This document shows, in pieces, positions 32,101 to 37,960 of a stretch of 64,000 nt of DNA. The notes beneath the pieces are model-generated. The model searched no databases. It saw nothing but the letters and a program-made list of their open reading frames with translations, and was not told the DNA's origin. A program made the position numbers and the translations under genes. Each line of letters starts with the position of its first letter. Position 1 is the stretch's first letter. The DNA comes from Astropecten irregularis (taxonomy: Eukaryota > Echinodermata > Asteroidea > Paxillosida > Astropectinidae): positions 2,666,001 to 2,730,000 of the forward strand of contig OZ020255.1 in the NCBI GenBank assembly GCA_963971285.1, written 5' to 3'.

Positions 32101-32599
32101 TTTGGGTCACCACCAACATACATGTAGGGTGGCTCAGTTGGTAGAGCGCCTGTACGGTATTCGGGAGGTCGCCGCCCCTCGCCGGTTTGAAAATTCGCTC
32201 CAGTCAATTTTTCTTTGTTCACTTTTCAATGACTCAAATTTCAGTCACTTTCCCTTATGGTACTTTGATGATAACACTCTTCTTTTAAGTTGTATGTGGG
32301 AAGCAAACCATTGCACTGCAAGCGCATGCATTATGCACGCTCACCAATGGAATAGAATAAGATGCTTCTCCAACATGTCCAAGTGTCTGTGATGGATTAA
32401 CCAGAATTTCACTGAATATTATAATATGTATATTTGTATTGATTAAAACTGAACAAAATGAGTGAATATTTGATCTTATTTCAATTGCTCCTAATGGATG
32501 ATGATATTTATTTCTTGACAGTTGTTGCTGTGTGGAGGTGCTGATAATTCCTTGCATATATTCAAAGCTGCAGAAGCTATGAAAGCTGCAGGGAGTTGA
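14062..32599 (+). CDS. WDR12: Ribosome biogenesis protein WDR12, 12 exons
   Basis: WDR12 (yeast Ytm1) joins PES1 and BOP1 in the PeBoW complex, which acts in the nucleolus on 60S subunit and 28S/5.8S rRNA maturation. The 12 exons sum to 1296 bases (431 codons plus stop) and keep phase throughout: 14062-14132, 15765-15853, 16726-16933, 18650-18765, 19553-19707, 21383-21428, 28424-28503, 29148-29288, 30052-30157, 30501-30633, 31789-31861, 32522-32599. The length is close to the usual ~420. Residues 1-75 form the NLE domain and the rest a WD40 propeller ([61 protein letters not shown]). An acidic/basic insert ([14 protein letters not shown]) sits where family members have their charged linker. 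The start is the first ATG, reading MATDVEIAG. Exon 5 has an alternative in-phase acceptor at 19480 that would add 24 residues. No frame break was seen, so it is expected to be functional. Confidence 0.96.
14795..14870 (-). mobile_element. Possible tRNA-derived SINE fragment
   Basis: On the minus strand a box B-like GGTTCGAATCC lies at about 14834, preceded by tRNA-like sequence. Box A is not convincing, so this is a tentative SINE head. Confidence 0.35.
14875..15020. mobile_element. MITE family D, copy 1 (Harbinger-like ends)
   Basis: The ends are imperfect inverted copies (gcgccgatttcacttaaag and ctttgc...gttagtgaaatatgcccc). The inner arm 'gcgatagatttgggctctaccgat' is shared with family D copies at 20992 and 33290. 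Confidence 0.6.
15163..15300 (+). mobile_element. Possible SINE fragment with box B
   Basis: GGTTCGAATCCC at about 15195 matches an RNA polymerase III box B, with a weak box A-like stretch about 35 bp upstream. The rest is unrecognised; this could be chance. Confidence 0.3.
15765..15853 (+). CDS. WDR12: WDR12 exon 2
   Basis: Middle of the NLE domain ([19 protein letters not shown]). TTTCCTCAG acceptor and GTAGGA donor. Confidence 0.92.
16221..16374. mobile_element. Long imperfect inverted repeat in WDR12 intron 2
   Basis: Arms of about 70 bp pair from ACAAATATCACATGGTTT at the left to AAACCATGTGATATTTGT at the right, through tggacagt..attctagct and ggaagttgacaaactag. The loop is only about 10 bp. 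The structure is that of a foldback MITE. Confidence 0.75.
16378..16640. mobile_element. MITE with ACTRTACCTCATAAATATTCA ends
   Basis: ACTGTACCTCATAAATATTCA at the left is inverted as TGAATATTTATGAGGTATAGT at the right. The 263-bp element starts 3 bp after the preceding foldback. Confidence 0.75.
16726..16933 (+). CDS. WDR12: WDR12 exon 3
   Basis: End of the NLE domain and linker to the first WD repeat, including [20 protein letters not shown] and [15 protein letters not shown]. Acceptor CTTCTTGACAG, donor GTTAGT. Confidence 0.94.
16967..17290 (+). mobile_element. tRNA-derived SINE in WDR12 intron 3
   Basis: A tRNA-like head (ggcaagtgcgttaggcac as box A region; GGTTCGATCCC box B at about 17023) is followed by a conserved-looking body with 'ttctccgggttcttcggttt' and 'cctccctcc'. 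The end is near the AT-rich tail at about 17275-17295. The layout, head plus body plus AT tail, is that of a pol III SINE. Confidence 0.75.
17455..17819. mobile_element. TTAA MITE family A, copy 6 (subfamily A2)
   Basis: TTAAAGGTATAATACAATACATGATTGGTAA at the left faces TTACCAATCCTGTACTGTAC-type sequence at the right (as ctaccaatcctgtactgtac). The right TTAA has mutated to TCAA. Interior modules (accatcttcataccctg, gataaatacaccatttc) match family A. Confidence 0.85.
18650..18765 (+). CDS. WDR12: WDR12 exon 4
   Basis: First WD repeat ([20 protein letters not shown]) and start of the second. Acceptor TTATTTCAG, donor GTAAGA. Confidence 0.94.
18844..19284. mobile_element. MITE with CCSCTTTCACACCRG ends and internal GCGTAG arrays
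   Basis: The left end CCGCTTTTCACACCGG faces CTGGTGTGAAAGGGG at the right. The interior is packed with 'GCGTAG' and its complement 'CTACGC' in both orientations, more than ten occurrences. Dense subterminal repeats of this kind are typical transposase-binding arrays of hAT-type elements. Confidence 0.8.
19553..19707 (+). CDS. WDR12: WDR12 exon 5
   Basis: Second WD repeat, [15 protein letters not shown] then [14 protein letters not shown]. The chosen acceptor is GATTGATTGCAG; the alternative TTTCTTTTCAG at 19480 is stronger and in phase, but its 24 extra residues are absent from WDR12 proteins I know. Confidence 0.85.
19865..20418. mobile_element. TTAA MITE family C
   Basis: TTAAAGGGTCTCTGCAATA at the left faces CACTGCAGCCGCCCTTTAA at the right, with TTAA at both borders. 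The 554-bp interior is unlike families A and B and has no transposase. Confidence 0.7.
20992..21115. mobile_element. MITE family D, copy 2
   Basis: The left end ggggccgattccactaacac is followed by an inverted pair, 'agcccaaatccatcactaaa' and 'gtagcgatggatttgggct', characteristic of family D. The right terminus is degraded. Confidence 0.65.
21121..21283. mobile_element. Small MITE with GGGGCCGATTTCACCAAA ends
   Basis: GGGGCCGATTTCACCAAA faces CTTTGTGAAATCAACCCC. The 163-bp element has its own internal foldback (catcgtaactt with aagttacgatcg). Terminal sequence is shared with family D but the body is different. Confidence 0.75.
21383..21428 (+). CDS. WDR12: WDR12 exon 6
   Basis: A 46-base exon encoding [15 protein letters not shown], the D-strand end of a WD repeat. 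Acceptor TGTCTTTTTCAG, donor GTTTGT. The following intron is about 7 kb, mostly transposons. Confidence 0.93.
21495..21545 (-). mobile_element. SINE fragment, inverted partner of the next SINE
   Basis: The reverse complement reads agttggtagagcgtctggaag, then ccagtcaatttttctttgtt, which are the box A region and 3' tail of the SINE at 21557. Its middle, including box B, is missing. It lies head-to-head with that SINE. Confidence 0.7.
21557..21650 (+). mobile_element. tRNA-derived SINE
   Basis: Box A TGGCTCAGTTGG (21565-21576) and box B GGTTCGAATCCC (21609-21620) are both intact and correctly spaced. The tRNA-like part is followed by the tail AGTCAATTTTTCTTTG. No acceptor-stem pairing to a full tRNA is visible. 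A second copy lies at 32125. Confidence 0.8.
21712..22050 (+). mobile_element. One end of a pogo/Tigger-like DNA transposon
   Basis: CAGTCGAACCTCATTAATACG, directly after TA, matches the style of pogo/Tigger termini (Tc1/mariner superfamily). Subterminal repeats of 'TTAATACGAG'/'TTAAGACGAG' occur at least six times up to 21920. No matching right end or transposase frame was found, so the element is truncated. Confidence 0.7.
22051..22705. other. Unassigned sequence between pogo end and Ty3 element
   Basis: Contains several A-runs (22540-22615) and no gene. It may be the remaining body of the pogo-like element. Confidence 0.35.
22833..24662 (+). CDS. Ty3 Gag-protease-RT N-terminus, 609 aa, truncated
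   Basis: Residues 1-180 are capsid-like Gag. Two zinc knuckles follow at about 194-228 ([13 protein letters not shown] and [14 protein letters not shown]), then an Arg/Ser-rich basic stretch (about 229-265) suited to nucleic-acid binding. The protease active site is DTGAGGN at about 332. The RT fingers begin near 510 ([20 protein letters not shown]) and reach [13 protein letters not shown] at about 575. The frame then runs across a deletion junction near 24608 into out-of-frame RNase H sequence and stops at 24662. The YxDD catalytic box and thumb are absent. Start is the first ATG ([10 protein letters not shown]). Gag and protease show no stop or shift, so loss was recent or confined to RT. 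Confidence 0.9.
   Translation: MARFPEVNWGVSDIAEEFRLFRQRMELTLLDQDITDPAKCAIKIKIAVGKEGLKKINSSSLSAEEQRDPARLWELFEKQLNIKVNFRIHRLELMRYRQKSNESLDDFVNRCREKANECNFGQDEYTERIVELVIASTTSEMFQKDLLDKPIGYSIDDMLLDGRKYEAISAGKKCLQSLEPGTYVNSFRPTGRSCGNCGLSHQPRRCPAFKDTCKACGSKGHWAKYCRKSKGKGKGRAGSKSPRRRGRSNSRGRKSQTSRSKSRSHANKQQASDDKHDVHAAEYKADEDNTLFDTVTVSNLCMNPVENLGNEAFTTIAIICPDLEGTHRLRAKVDTGAGGNTLPLRTIQQMYGERWKSHTKQCKAKLTAYNGTEITCLGSIELMCRYRTVEWSKNKFYVVDVPGPPIAGLPMCRDLEIVTIHSTEIPITDESSTHVPTPKKKSDDHHPVHHKITSVRDLQKLYPEQFDTIGNFKTKATLHLKDDAMPSIDAPRKCSVHMKPKLQAELDKMEQLGVIRKVTHHTDWCSSITTSEKQDGSLRVCLDPKRLNQSLKRCPHKIPTLEELNPEFARAKYFSKLDAKAGYWAVHLEENSTRSRCIPARPGSLSSAE
24614..26388 (+). CDS. Ty3 RNase H and integrase segment
   Basis: This open segment has no start codon of its own; it is the continuation of Pol after the deletion, in another frame. 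RNase H is represented up to about codon 100 ([39 protein letters not shown]). The integrase zinc-binding domain shows [13 protein letters not shown] with ACTICQ. The core has all three catalytic acidic residues: D in TKLGTDMF, D in [10 protein letters not shown] in [11 protein letters not shown]-terminal basic region ends [13 protein letters not shown]. The integrase reads without interruption over about 440 codons. Confidence 0.9.
26389..26859 (+). other. Ty3 3' untranslated segment
   Basis: AT-rich non-coding region between the integrase stop and the polypurine tract. Nothing else is recognised. Confidence 0.5.
26860..26871 (+). promoter_or_regulatory. Polypurine tract of the Ty3 element
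   Basis: GAAAGGGGAGGGA directly precedes the LTR TG, the expected plus-strand priming site. Confidence 0.8.
26872..27160 (+). repeat. 3' LTR of the Ty3 element
   Basis: Begins TGTTGTGATATAATGAGG right after the polypurine tract. AATAAAA lies at about 27072 and the probable end is ...CCACTTCACA at 27160. The right border is inferred from the TG..CA rule, as no second LTR exists for comparison. Confidence 0.7.
27203..27642. mobile_element. MITE with AGGCAYGTTCACAC ends
   Basis: AGGCATGTTCACAC faces GTGTGAACGTGCCT. The subterminal sequence repeats 'ATTTGGGTCGCG' and its inverse several times (for example gcgacccaaatagtcgcgct at 27259 and 27599). The 440-bp element is non-coding. CpG-rich subterminal repeats may be transposase sites. 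Confidence 0.8.
27643..28423 (+). other. Remaining part of WDR12 intron 6
   Basis: AT-rich intronic DNA with no recognised element before the exon 7 acceptor. Confidence 0.4.
28424..28503 (+). CDS. WDR12: WDR12 exon 7
   Basis: Charged linker [20 protein letters not shown], equivalent to the acidic/basic insert of vertebrate WDR12. Acceptor ATATTTGTAG, donor GTAAGA. Confidence 0.9.
28564..28926. mobile_element. TTAA MITE family A, copy 7
   Basis: TTAAAGGTAATATCATACTTTGG at the left is typical family A, while the right end (accaatcatgtactgtaccTTTAA) is of the A2 subfamily type, so the two TIRs no longer match well. Confidence 0.87.
29148..29288 (+). CDS. WDR12: WDR12 exon 8
   Basis: A complete WD repeat: [17 protein letters not shown], then [16 protein letters not shown]. 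Phase 0 at both ends. Confidence 0.95.
29354..29475. mobile_element. Mini-MITE family G, copy 1
   Basis: GGGCCTGTTTGTTTCAG faces CTGAAACAAACAGGCC over 122 bp. Internal 'gatcagtgatc' and 'gatcactgatc' also pair. A relative lies at 37027. Confidence 0.85.
29767..29894. mobile_element. Foldback MITE, ~52-bp arms
   Basis: The left arm (gtgcaatggtaataatattt..., 29767-29818) pairs with the right arm (...gaatattcttaccattacac type, 29843-29894) with few mismatches and a 24-bp loop. Confidence 0.8.
30052..30157 (+). CDS. WDR12: WDR12 exon 9
   Basis: WD repeat with [32 protein letters not shown] sequence is a WDR12 hallmark. Acceptor TTCTTCTTACAG, donor GTATGT. Confidence 0.96.
30501..30633 (+). CDS. 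WDR12: WDR12 exon 10
   Basis: WD repeat: [20 protein letters not shown], then [14 protein letters not shown]. Donor GTTAGT splits a serine codon. Confidence 0.95.
30674..31030. mobile_element. TTAA MITE family A2, divergent copy
   Basis: TTAAAAGGATGGTACAGAATTGG faces CCAGTTCTGTACCATTCCTTTAA. It begins only 40 bp after the exon 10 donor. The body keeps family A modules in diverged form. Confidence 0.75.
31049..31375. mobile_element. MITE with CCCAYTACACACTAT-type ends
   Basis: CCCACTACACTATGCAATCC faces CGATCGTATAGTGTGTAATGGG with small gaps. Inner parts (aactgcaat, agtccgatcg) also pair. The 327-bp element abuts the previous MITE. Confidence 0.65.
31789..31861 (+). CDS. WDR12: WDR12 exon 11
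   Basis: Encodes [20 protein letters not shown], matching the last inter-repeat segment of WDR12. Acceptor TTTTGCAG, donor GTGAGT. Confidence 0.95.
32120..32240 (+). mobile_element. tRNA-derived SINE, second copy
   Basis: Box A TGGCTCAGTTGG (32130-32141) is intact. Box B is damaged by a small duplication (gtcgccgcccctcgccggtt). It shares the tail AGTCAATTTTTCTTTGTTCAC with the 21557 SINE. Confidence 0.8.
32522..32599 (+). CDS. WDR12: WDR12 exon 12 with stop
   Basis: Final half-repeat [20 protein letters not shown] closing the propeller, TGA at 32597-32599. Confidence 0.95.
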   Translation: MLLCGGADNSLHIFKAAEAMKAAGS

Positions 32600-32828
32600 A
32601 TACTTCTACAGATCACAGGAGAATCATGTAGGAAACAGGTTTGGATCTACGGCCGTCATTTGGTGTTTAACTGTGTCTAGAAACATCAGTAGCATCATCA
32701 TTGGTCATTGATTCAGCCTGTCCATTTTAGATTCAAACTAATTCAATGTTCAGCCTATCTGGTTTGTAACGGAATCCCAAGTATTTTTTACTGCAACAGA
32801 AAGGGATTGTCATTTACAGTTATCAAAA

Positions 32829-32834
32829 AATAAA
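32829..32834 (+). promoter_or_regulatory. Candidate poly(A) signal of WDR12
   Basis: AATAAA 230 bases after the stop, the first canonical signal in the 3' flank and before the next MITE. Confidence 0.55.
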
Positions 32835-32861
32835 CTTCCAAACACATTGAGAACATTTAAA

Positions 32862-33084
32862 AAGGCCTTTTCCCACAAGAGTGCTCATCCCCGGGGCAAA
32901 CTCACCCCGGGGTGACAAATTTCAACCCTGGTCCTGAGCACTTGAGCAGGGTTGAACTCACCCCGGAGAAACTGCAATCTCGGGTTGACGAAGGGGTGAA
33001 CGTTTCAAGTGGGAATGGTGGCTTATTTTCACCCCTGCCTCACCCAGGGGCCACCCCCGAGATTGGTCAAGTGGGAAAAGGCTT
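32862..33084. mobile_element. GC-rich MITE with AAGGCCTTTTCCCAC ends
   Basis: AAGGCCTTTTCCCAC faces GTGGGAAAAGGCTT. The interior is unusually GC-rich with repeated 'CACCCCGGGGTGA'-type palindromes and 'ccccgagattg'/'caatctcggg' pairs. Confidence 0.8.
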
Positions 33085-33289
33085 ATAGATCATATGCATA
33101 TGTATTATGATCTGTTAAAAAAAAACTAAAACTGTGTAGTTATTTATGTTATTCCGGGAGGATTATCCTTTGTTATTACTAATTATCATGGACCACATCT
33201 GGCTGCTGCCACTGGACGATCTTCTTGCTCAGTATTTTTATGATTCTTTTCTCATTGGTACTATTCAGACTCTTTTCACTTCCATCCTG

Positions 33290-33712
33290 GGACCAATTTC
33301 ATTATTAACGCTTTGTGATCATCATTAATGCCCAAATCCATCGCTAAACGGAAGACCAATCGCTACTTTCCGTAGCAATTTCCGTTAAGCGATGGATTCT
33401 CCCACCTGTTGTGGGTTGAGTCTACTAGTTCATACCTACCCCAGACGGTTACTACTATATGCAAATTCCCCTGCGCCAATTTGCTGCTTCGCTGAAAAGA
33501 CTTGATCAACCGCGGTGCATCCTGACCTCCCACAATGCATACCGACATAGCCACCATGATCGTCCTTTTTTATCAGCGCTGCTATGAAAAGGACTTGCCC
33601 GTCGTGAGCTCTTTCGATTTTCAAGTTTCCGTTTCCCGCTGCTCACCTTAACTGTATAGACTTGATATTTGGGCTTTAGTGATGATCGCAAAACGTTAGT
33701 GAAATCGGCCCC
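33290..33712. mobile_element. MITE family D, copy 3, with insertion
   Basis: GGGACCAATTTCATTATTAACG at the left faces CGTTAGTGAAATCGGCCCC at the right, and both are followed inward by 'gatcatc..taa.gcccaaat'. The middle (about 33400-33650) is unrelated and more GC-rich, consistent with an insertion into the element. Confidence 0.7.
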
Positions 33713-33926
33713 AGATGGTATTATATTCCCTTAACAAGTGGAAATGGCCAATTTTAATCAGAATTGACATGTGGTGCCAACAGATCAAAGACCTCATACA
33801 AACATGTTAGTGATGTTTTTTTAAGTTAATTCAGTTTTAATCCAACCACAAGTTAATGTGTCTGGTAACAGGCAAGGACAGCAAGTTTGTGTGTATATTC
33901 CTTATTTGCTTATGATTGAGGTTAAT

Positions 33927-34090
33927 AGGGCTCCGCGCTCGAGCTATTTATAGAATACACCCTTTATATCGACAGCTATAGTTACCCTGATGTTCGAACA
34001 GATATCACAATGTTTACGTGTAAGTTAATGGGGCCACGTGTGACTTGTTTGTCCGAACTTCTGAATATGACGTCACGAGCGCGGAGCCCT
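33927..34090. mobile_element. MITE with AGGGCTCCGCGCTCG ends
   Basis: AGGGCTCCGCGCTCG is perfectly inverted as CGAGCGCGGAGCCCT, flanked by TA on both sides. It is 164 bp and non-coding. Confidence 0.85.
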
Positions 34091-34347
34091 ATTTACCAAT
34101 CGCACAACCTCAAAAGAAAACGAGTACATGAGACCTTCTAGGCTCCCAAAATGAGGTTGAAAAATCACCAGAGAATGCCCATCCTAAGCAAGGGGCTGGG
34201 AAACATTGGTGAGATGATGTCTTTTGTTGACCACAAAAAGCCCCTCAAATGCAAAACCAAAAAAGCTTTAAGCAATACAAGGTCTAGTAAGGCACGCATC
34301 CATCAGTCAGCCATATGCAGGTTTCTGTCATCCATTGTGATAGCGGC

Positions 34348-34560
34348 TTAAAGGTAATATCATACTTTGGTTTTTGTCAAAGAAATTCAGATTCATGGGC
34401 TAAAATATCGAGGAAGATACAGTAACAGTCATCTGTGAAAATTTCAGTACCGTACGGTGCCCACTTTTTGAGAAAAAATGTGAAAAACTGCTTTAAGTCT
34501 TTTCTATTTTATATTTGGTCTTTAAAAGATCAAAAATTATTTTGGTCACTGGTGGTACTC
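34348..34560. mobile_element. TTAA MITE family A, 3'-truncated copy
   Basis: TTAAAGGTAATATCATACTTTGG plus about 200 bp of family A body, ending abruptly inside the element after 'ttttggtcactggt'. Confidence 0.85.
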
Positions 34561-36119
34561 AAATATATGTTCAACTGAAATGACTTTGTGACATTGAAGG
34601 GTATTTATTTCATCTTTCGTGAAGTGATGAAGCATTCTCACATTTGGGTCAGAAATTGCCTATGATGTATGCATGAGTGTGGGATTGTATCTGTAATAAC
34701 ATCACATTACATTCACTGTATCCAAAAACAGGAAAATCAAACAAGTCTTTAAAGGCAGCGTACAGGATTTGCAAGACCTCAAAAAAAAGGTGTTGAGTTG
34801 AGACAGAAAATGGACTCAACAGTTCGTAAACAGTGCAAACAGTCACCATGGGAAATCTTGGTTCATCAGATGCTGGGTTTAAGTGTCTTTTCCAAAGATC
34901 GTTCGTCCAAACAACTTTAATAGTAGCATTTTGAAAGCGTGGTGTAAACGTGAAGGATTCGGAGGGGGCAAGATTATTTCGGCCGTATTTCTGCTATCCA
35001 GATTAACAAAGTGTAAAAATGTACATGAAGCAACATCTGTAAGGAAGTTTCTGTTTAAGTACCAACTTCAGCCAAAACTCGCATCTTTGCAAATCCTATC
35101 AGCTCCCTTTTACTCTTTATCATGATGGTATATCAACTGGTTATGAAGGCAAATGTACCATCTATTATCTCTTCATTATCGTACTCAATTTACAAAGAAG
35201 GAACACTGACACCATATTCTGGAATGTTGTATTTTCATTTTATTAATCTCTTAACTGAACATTCATTAATTAATAATTACCAATAACTAATGATAGGAAG
35301 CACATTCATTCATTGATCAGTAAGGATTTGGCCTTTGTTTCATATTTTCTTTTTAAAAATTGGCTATTGTTTAAGGCAGATACATGTACCTGTATTTTGT
35401 AACATTTCAAATGAAAATAAGATAACAAAGGATATGCACATTAAAACAGTAGACAATATACAACTGTGTAACTATCAATTGTCTTATTTGATCAGTACGT
35501 TCTGTGTACATGATCTACATGTATGTCATGTGTGCCTAACTGTGTTGTTTACAGTGATAGTTAGTGTCTGTACATCAGTAAAGAGCTACCTCTTTAAACT
35601 TCTTTAACATTTTTGAAAATGAATCAATAAAATGTACATATTTCAACCGCTGAAACGTTTGACGGTTATTTGTTTCAGCATTTTTGCACATAAATATTTA
35701 CCAAGCTTAAATTTTAGGTTGAAAATAAATTTTCAAGCTTAATAGAGGGTAAGATTTCCCCAGTTACACAAATTAAATGAAAATCAACAAAGTGTGAATG
35801 ATTTTAAATTGCTTTTACAGTACAACCAAGCTCAAATCTTAGATGAAAACATACATGTACATGTACAGGGTGTACATCAAAAGGTTTTGCATCTTGAAAA
35901 AGCCTTATGTCAATATCTATTTCGCTCTGAATCTCAGCATTAGCACCTGTAAATTATTTATTATGAAACTTTAAATGCATTTACATTGTTAAGATAACAA
36001 TACAAAGAACATTCTTTGAAAAAGTTGTATTTCATACATCATACCATACAGTATAAGTATTTCTTAAAAATTGAATCCAAAGTTCATCTTATAAATAACA
36101 CCAAATGGTATTACATGTA
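34561..36119. other. AT-rich intergenic sequence
   Basis: No exon was recognised. A TTAA-type MITE relic may start at 34750 (TTTAAAGGCAGCGTACAGGATT). AATAAA at about 35625 could belong to an unseen transcript. Confidence 0.35.
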
Positions 36120-36179
36120 TAAGATACAACCTCATTACATTAATGCAATGTTGCATTAATGTAATGAGGTTGTATCTTA
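36120..36179. repeat. Perfect palindrome, 29-bp arms, 2-bp spacer
   Basis: The left arm 36120-36148 and right arm 36151-36179 are exact inverse complements around TG. Core arm sequence includes ACCTCATTACATTAATGCAA. Perfect pairing suggests a recent foldback or an RNA hairpin. Confidence 0.95.
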
Positions 36180-36378
36180 CTGCAACCATGGCAACCTGAG
36201 TTTCAATACGTTTACATACATTAACAACGATATTTGCAACAAATTAACTCATTTGTCCATTCATAACTCATGTTCATCCATCCACAAGATAGGACACTGC
36301 CTATCTGTTTGTACAGGGCGCAGTGAAACAGCGATTGCGTATACAGATACATCACTATTTTGCTTGCTGAACATGCTG

Positions 36379-36430
36379 AACGTAAGCGGCGCTATTCCCT
36401 CATTGAATTGGGAATAGCGCCACTTACGTT
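36379..36430. repeat. Hairpin, 21-bp arms, one mismatch
   Basis: AACGTAAGCGGCGCTATTCCC (one base over 20) pairs with the copy at 36410-36430 with a single G/T difference, around a 10-base loop. It could be a small foldback element. Confidence 0.85.
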
Positions 36431-37026
36431 GGGCAAGTAAAAGTGTGTGGAAACTATGCAGGCGCCCAATTCGCCCAATTCCCCGCACTACTCAGTAGTC
36501 AGGTTCCTGTTGTTTCACTTTATACGACAAGTGTTCTATCTTGTGCTTATAAGATCTTTGATCCATCTTGGAAAAGAAAATTTTGGACATGTACAGTGCA
36601 TGAAGAAAATACTAATGTAACAAAATAATCAATAAAAAAATACAAGCTTACAACAGTACAAAAGTCCAATGATGTAACAGAATAAACCATGAGAAGTTAT
36701 AGCTATATTGTACATGTATGAAATAAATGGAAACAATGTACATGTACTGTACCATTCTTCATATCATATGAATTCACCACCATTGGCACATTGCCTACTG
36801 ATTTATAACCTTTCAACATTCAAATTGTGAGTTGCAAGGCCGAATGTTGAGCTTGTAAGTTGTACCCAGATCCGGGCCACTGTTGCGAAACACTAAGCAA
36901 AAACAAATTGTGGATCAGATTTCCCATATTGGATTAATTGGCATGTACACCAGTACATGTAGTGCAAGTGTGCAACAACATAAGTAACCACATACATTGT
37001 AGATAACAACTGATGTCTAATACCAA
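36431..37026. other. Unassigned sequence
   Basis: Nothing recognised apart from several TACATGTA motifs. Confidence 0.4.
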
Positions 37027-37153
37027 GGGCTTGTTTGTTTCACCGGATCTTGGTCGCCATATTTGGTCTTACAAATCCACGTCCCATGCAGGATACGCTA
37101 AAATGCGATCCGGAGCTGCTTTTACGAGCTGGATTCCTGAAACTAACAGGCCC
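37027..37153. mobile_element. Mini-MITE family G, copy 2
   Basis: GGGCTTGTTTGTTTCACCGG faces CCTGAAACTAACAGGCCC. Shares 'ccatgtcccatgca'-like centre with the copy at 29354 (here ccacgtcccatgca). Confidence 0.8.
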
Positions 37154-37433
37154 AAGATATGAATATGCACAGTCATCTGGTCATGCATGGATGCCCTACA
37201 TAGTTACAGCCACTCAGTGAGAGAGGTTTACTGAGCATTAACTGTTGTGTTTACAGTGTTGATAACCCTGATTCATCTGCAAGTATTGCAAAGATTCCAG
37301 TGAAAAAAAAAAAAAATTGTACAGATTTCCAGAAGATGATCAAAGAAGAATTTGGACTCACGAGAAGTGACTAGCCCTCGGCAAGAAGTATCATATGCAG
37401 CGCACCCTTCATAGTGCAACTTTCAGTCTTCCC

Positions 37434-37960
37434 CAGTGTTGTAGTACTCGTACTCGGTACTCGCACCTGAGTACTACTCGAGTACCGTTTTCCGAGTACT
37501 CGTACTCGTATTCGCACTCGAACGTCCAAATACTCGCACTCGTCCTTTGGCACTTGTACTCACCCTACAAAATACTCGGAACTCGACATCCAAAAATTGT
37601 ACTCGAGCATCTACGTACTCGTACTCAAAAAAGAGTACTCGATAAAAAAATCTGTTCAGTTAAAAGTTGGATCTGAGCATTCTAACAACAAATCGAATCT
37701 AGCACATAGAAATTACATACTTATGAATACTGTAGTTGAGTGTGGAAAATAGACTTCGGCGTGCCTGGCGTTTACGTTGTTGTAACGTATTACTGTTGCA
37801 GCGCATAGACACGTGTGTTGACTACCATTTTTAGATCAGCTACAGCGCAACTTGTTTGGGTTTTTTCCGGAAGATAAGTACTTGTACTCGTACTCATACT
37901 CCGAAGATAAGTACTTGTACTCGTACTTGTACTCGAGTGCACAAGTACTTGTACTCTTTC
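37434..37960. mobile_element. hAT-like non-autonomous element with GAGTAC arrays
   Basis: Starts CAGTGTTGTAGTACTCGTAC, a hAT-style terminus, followed by more than 15 copies of 'TACTCG'/'CGAGTA' in 37440-37645. A second cluster occurs at 37875-37955, separated by unique sequence. No transposase frame. The right terminus is uncertain. Confidence 0.65.

Noticed and set aside
32829..33400. Additional WDR12 exon after 32599
   Set aside because: The TGA at 32597 closes the last WD blade where family members end; the following sequence is MITE.
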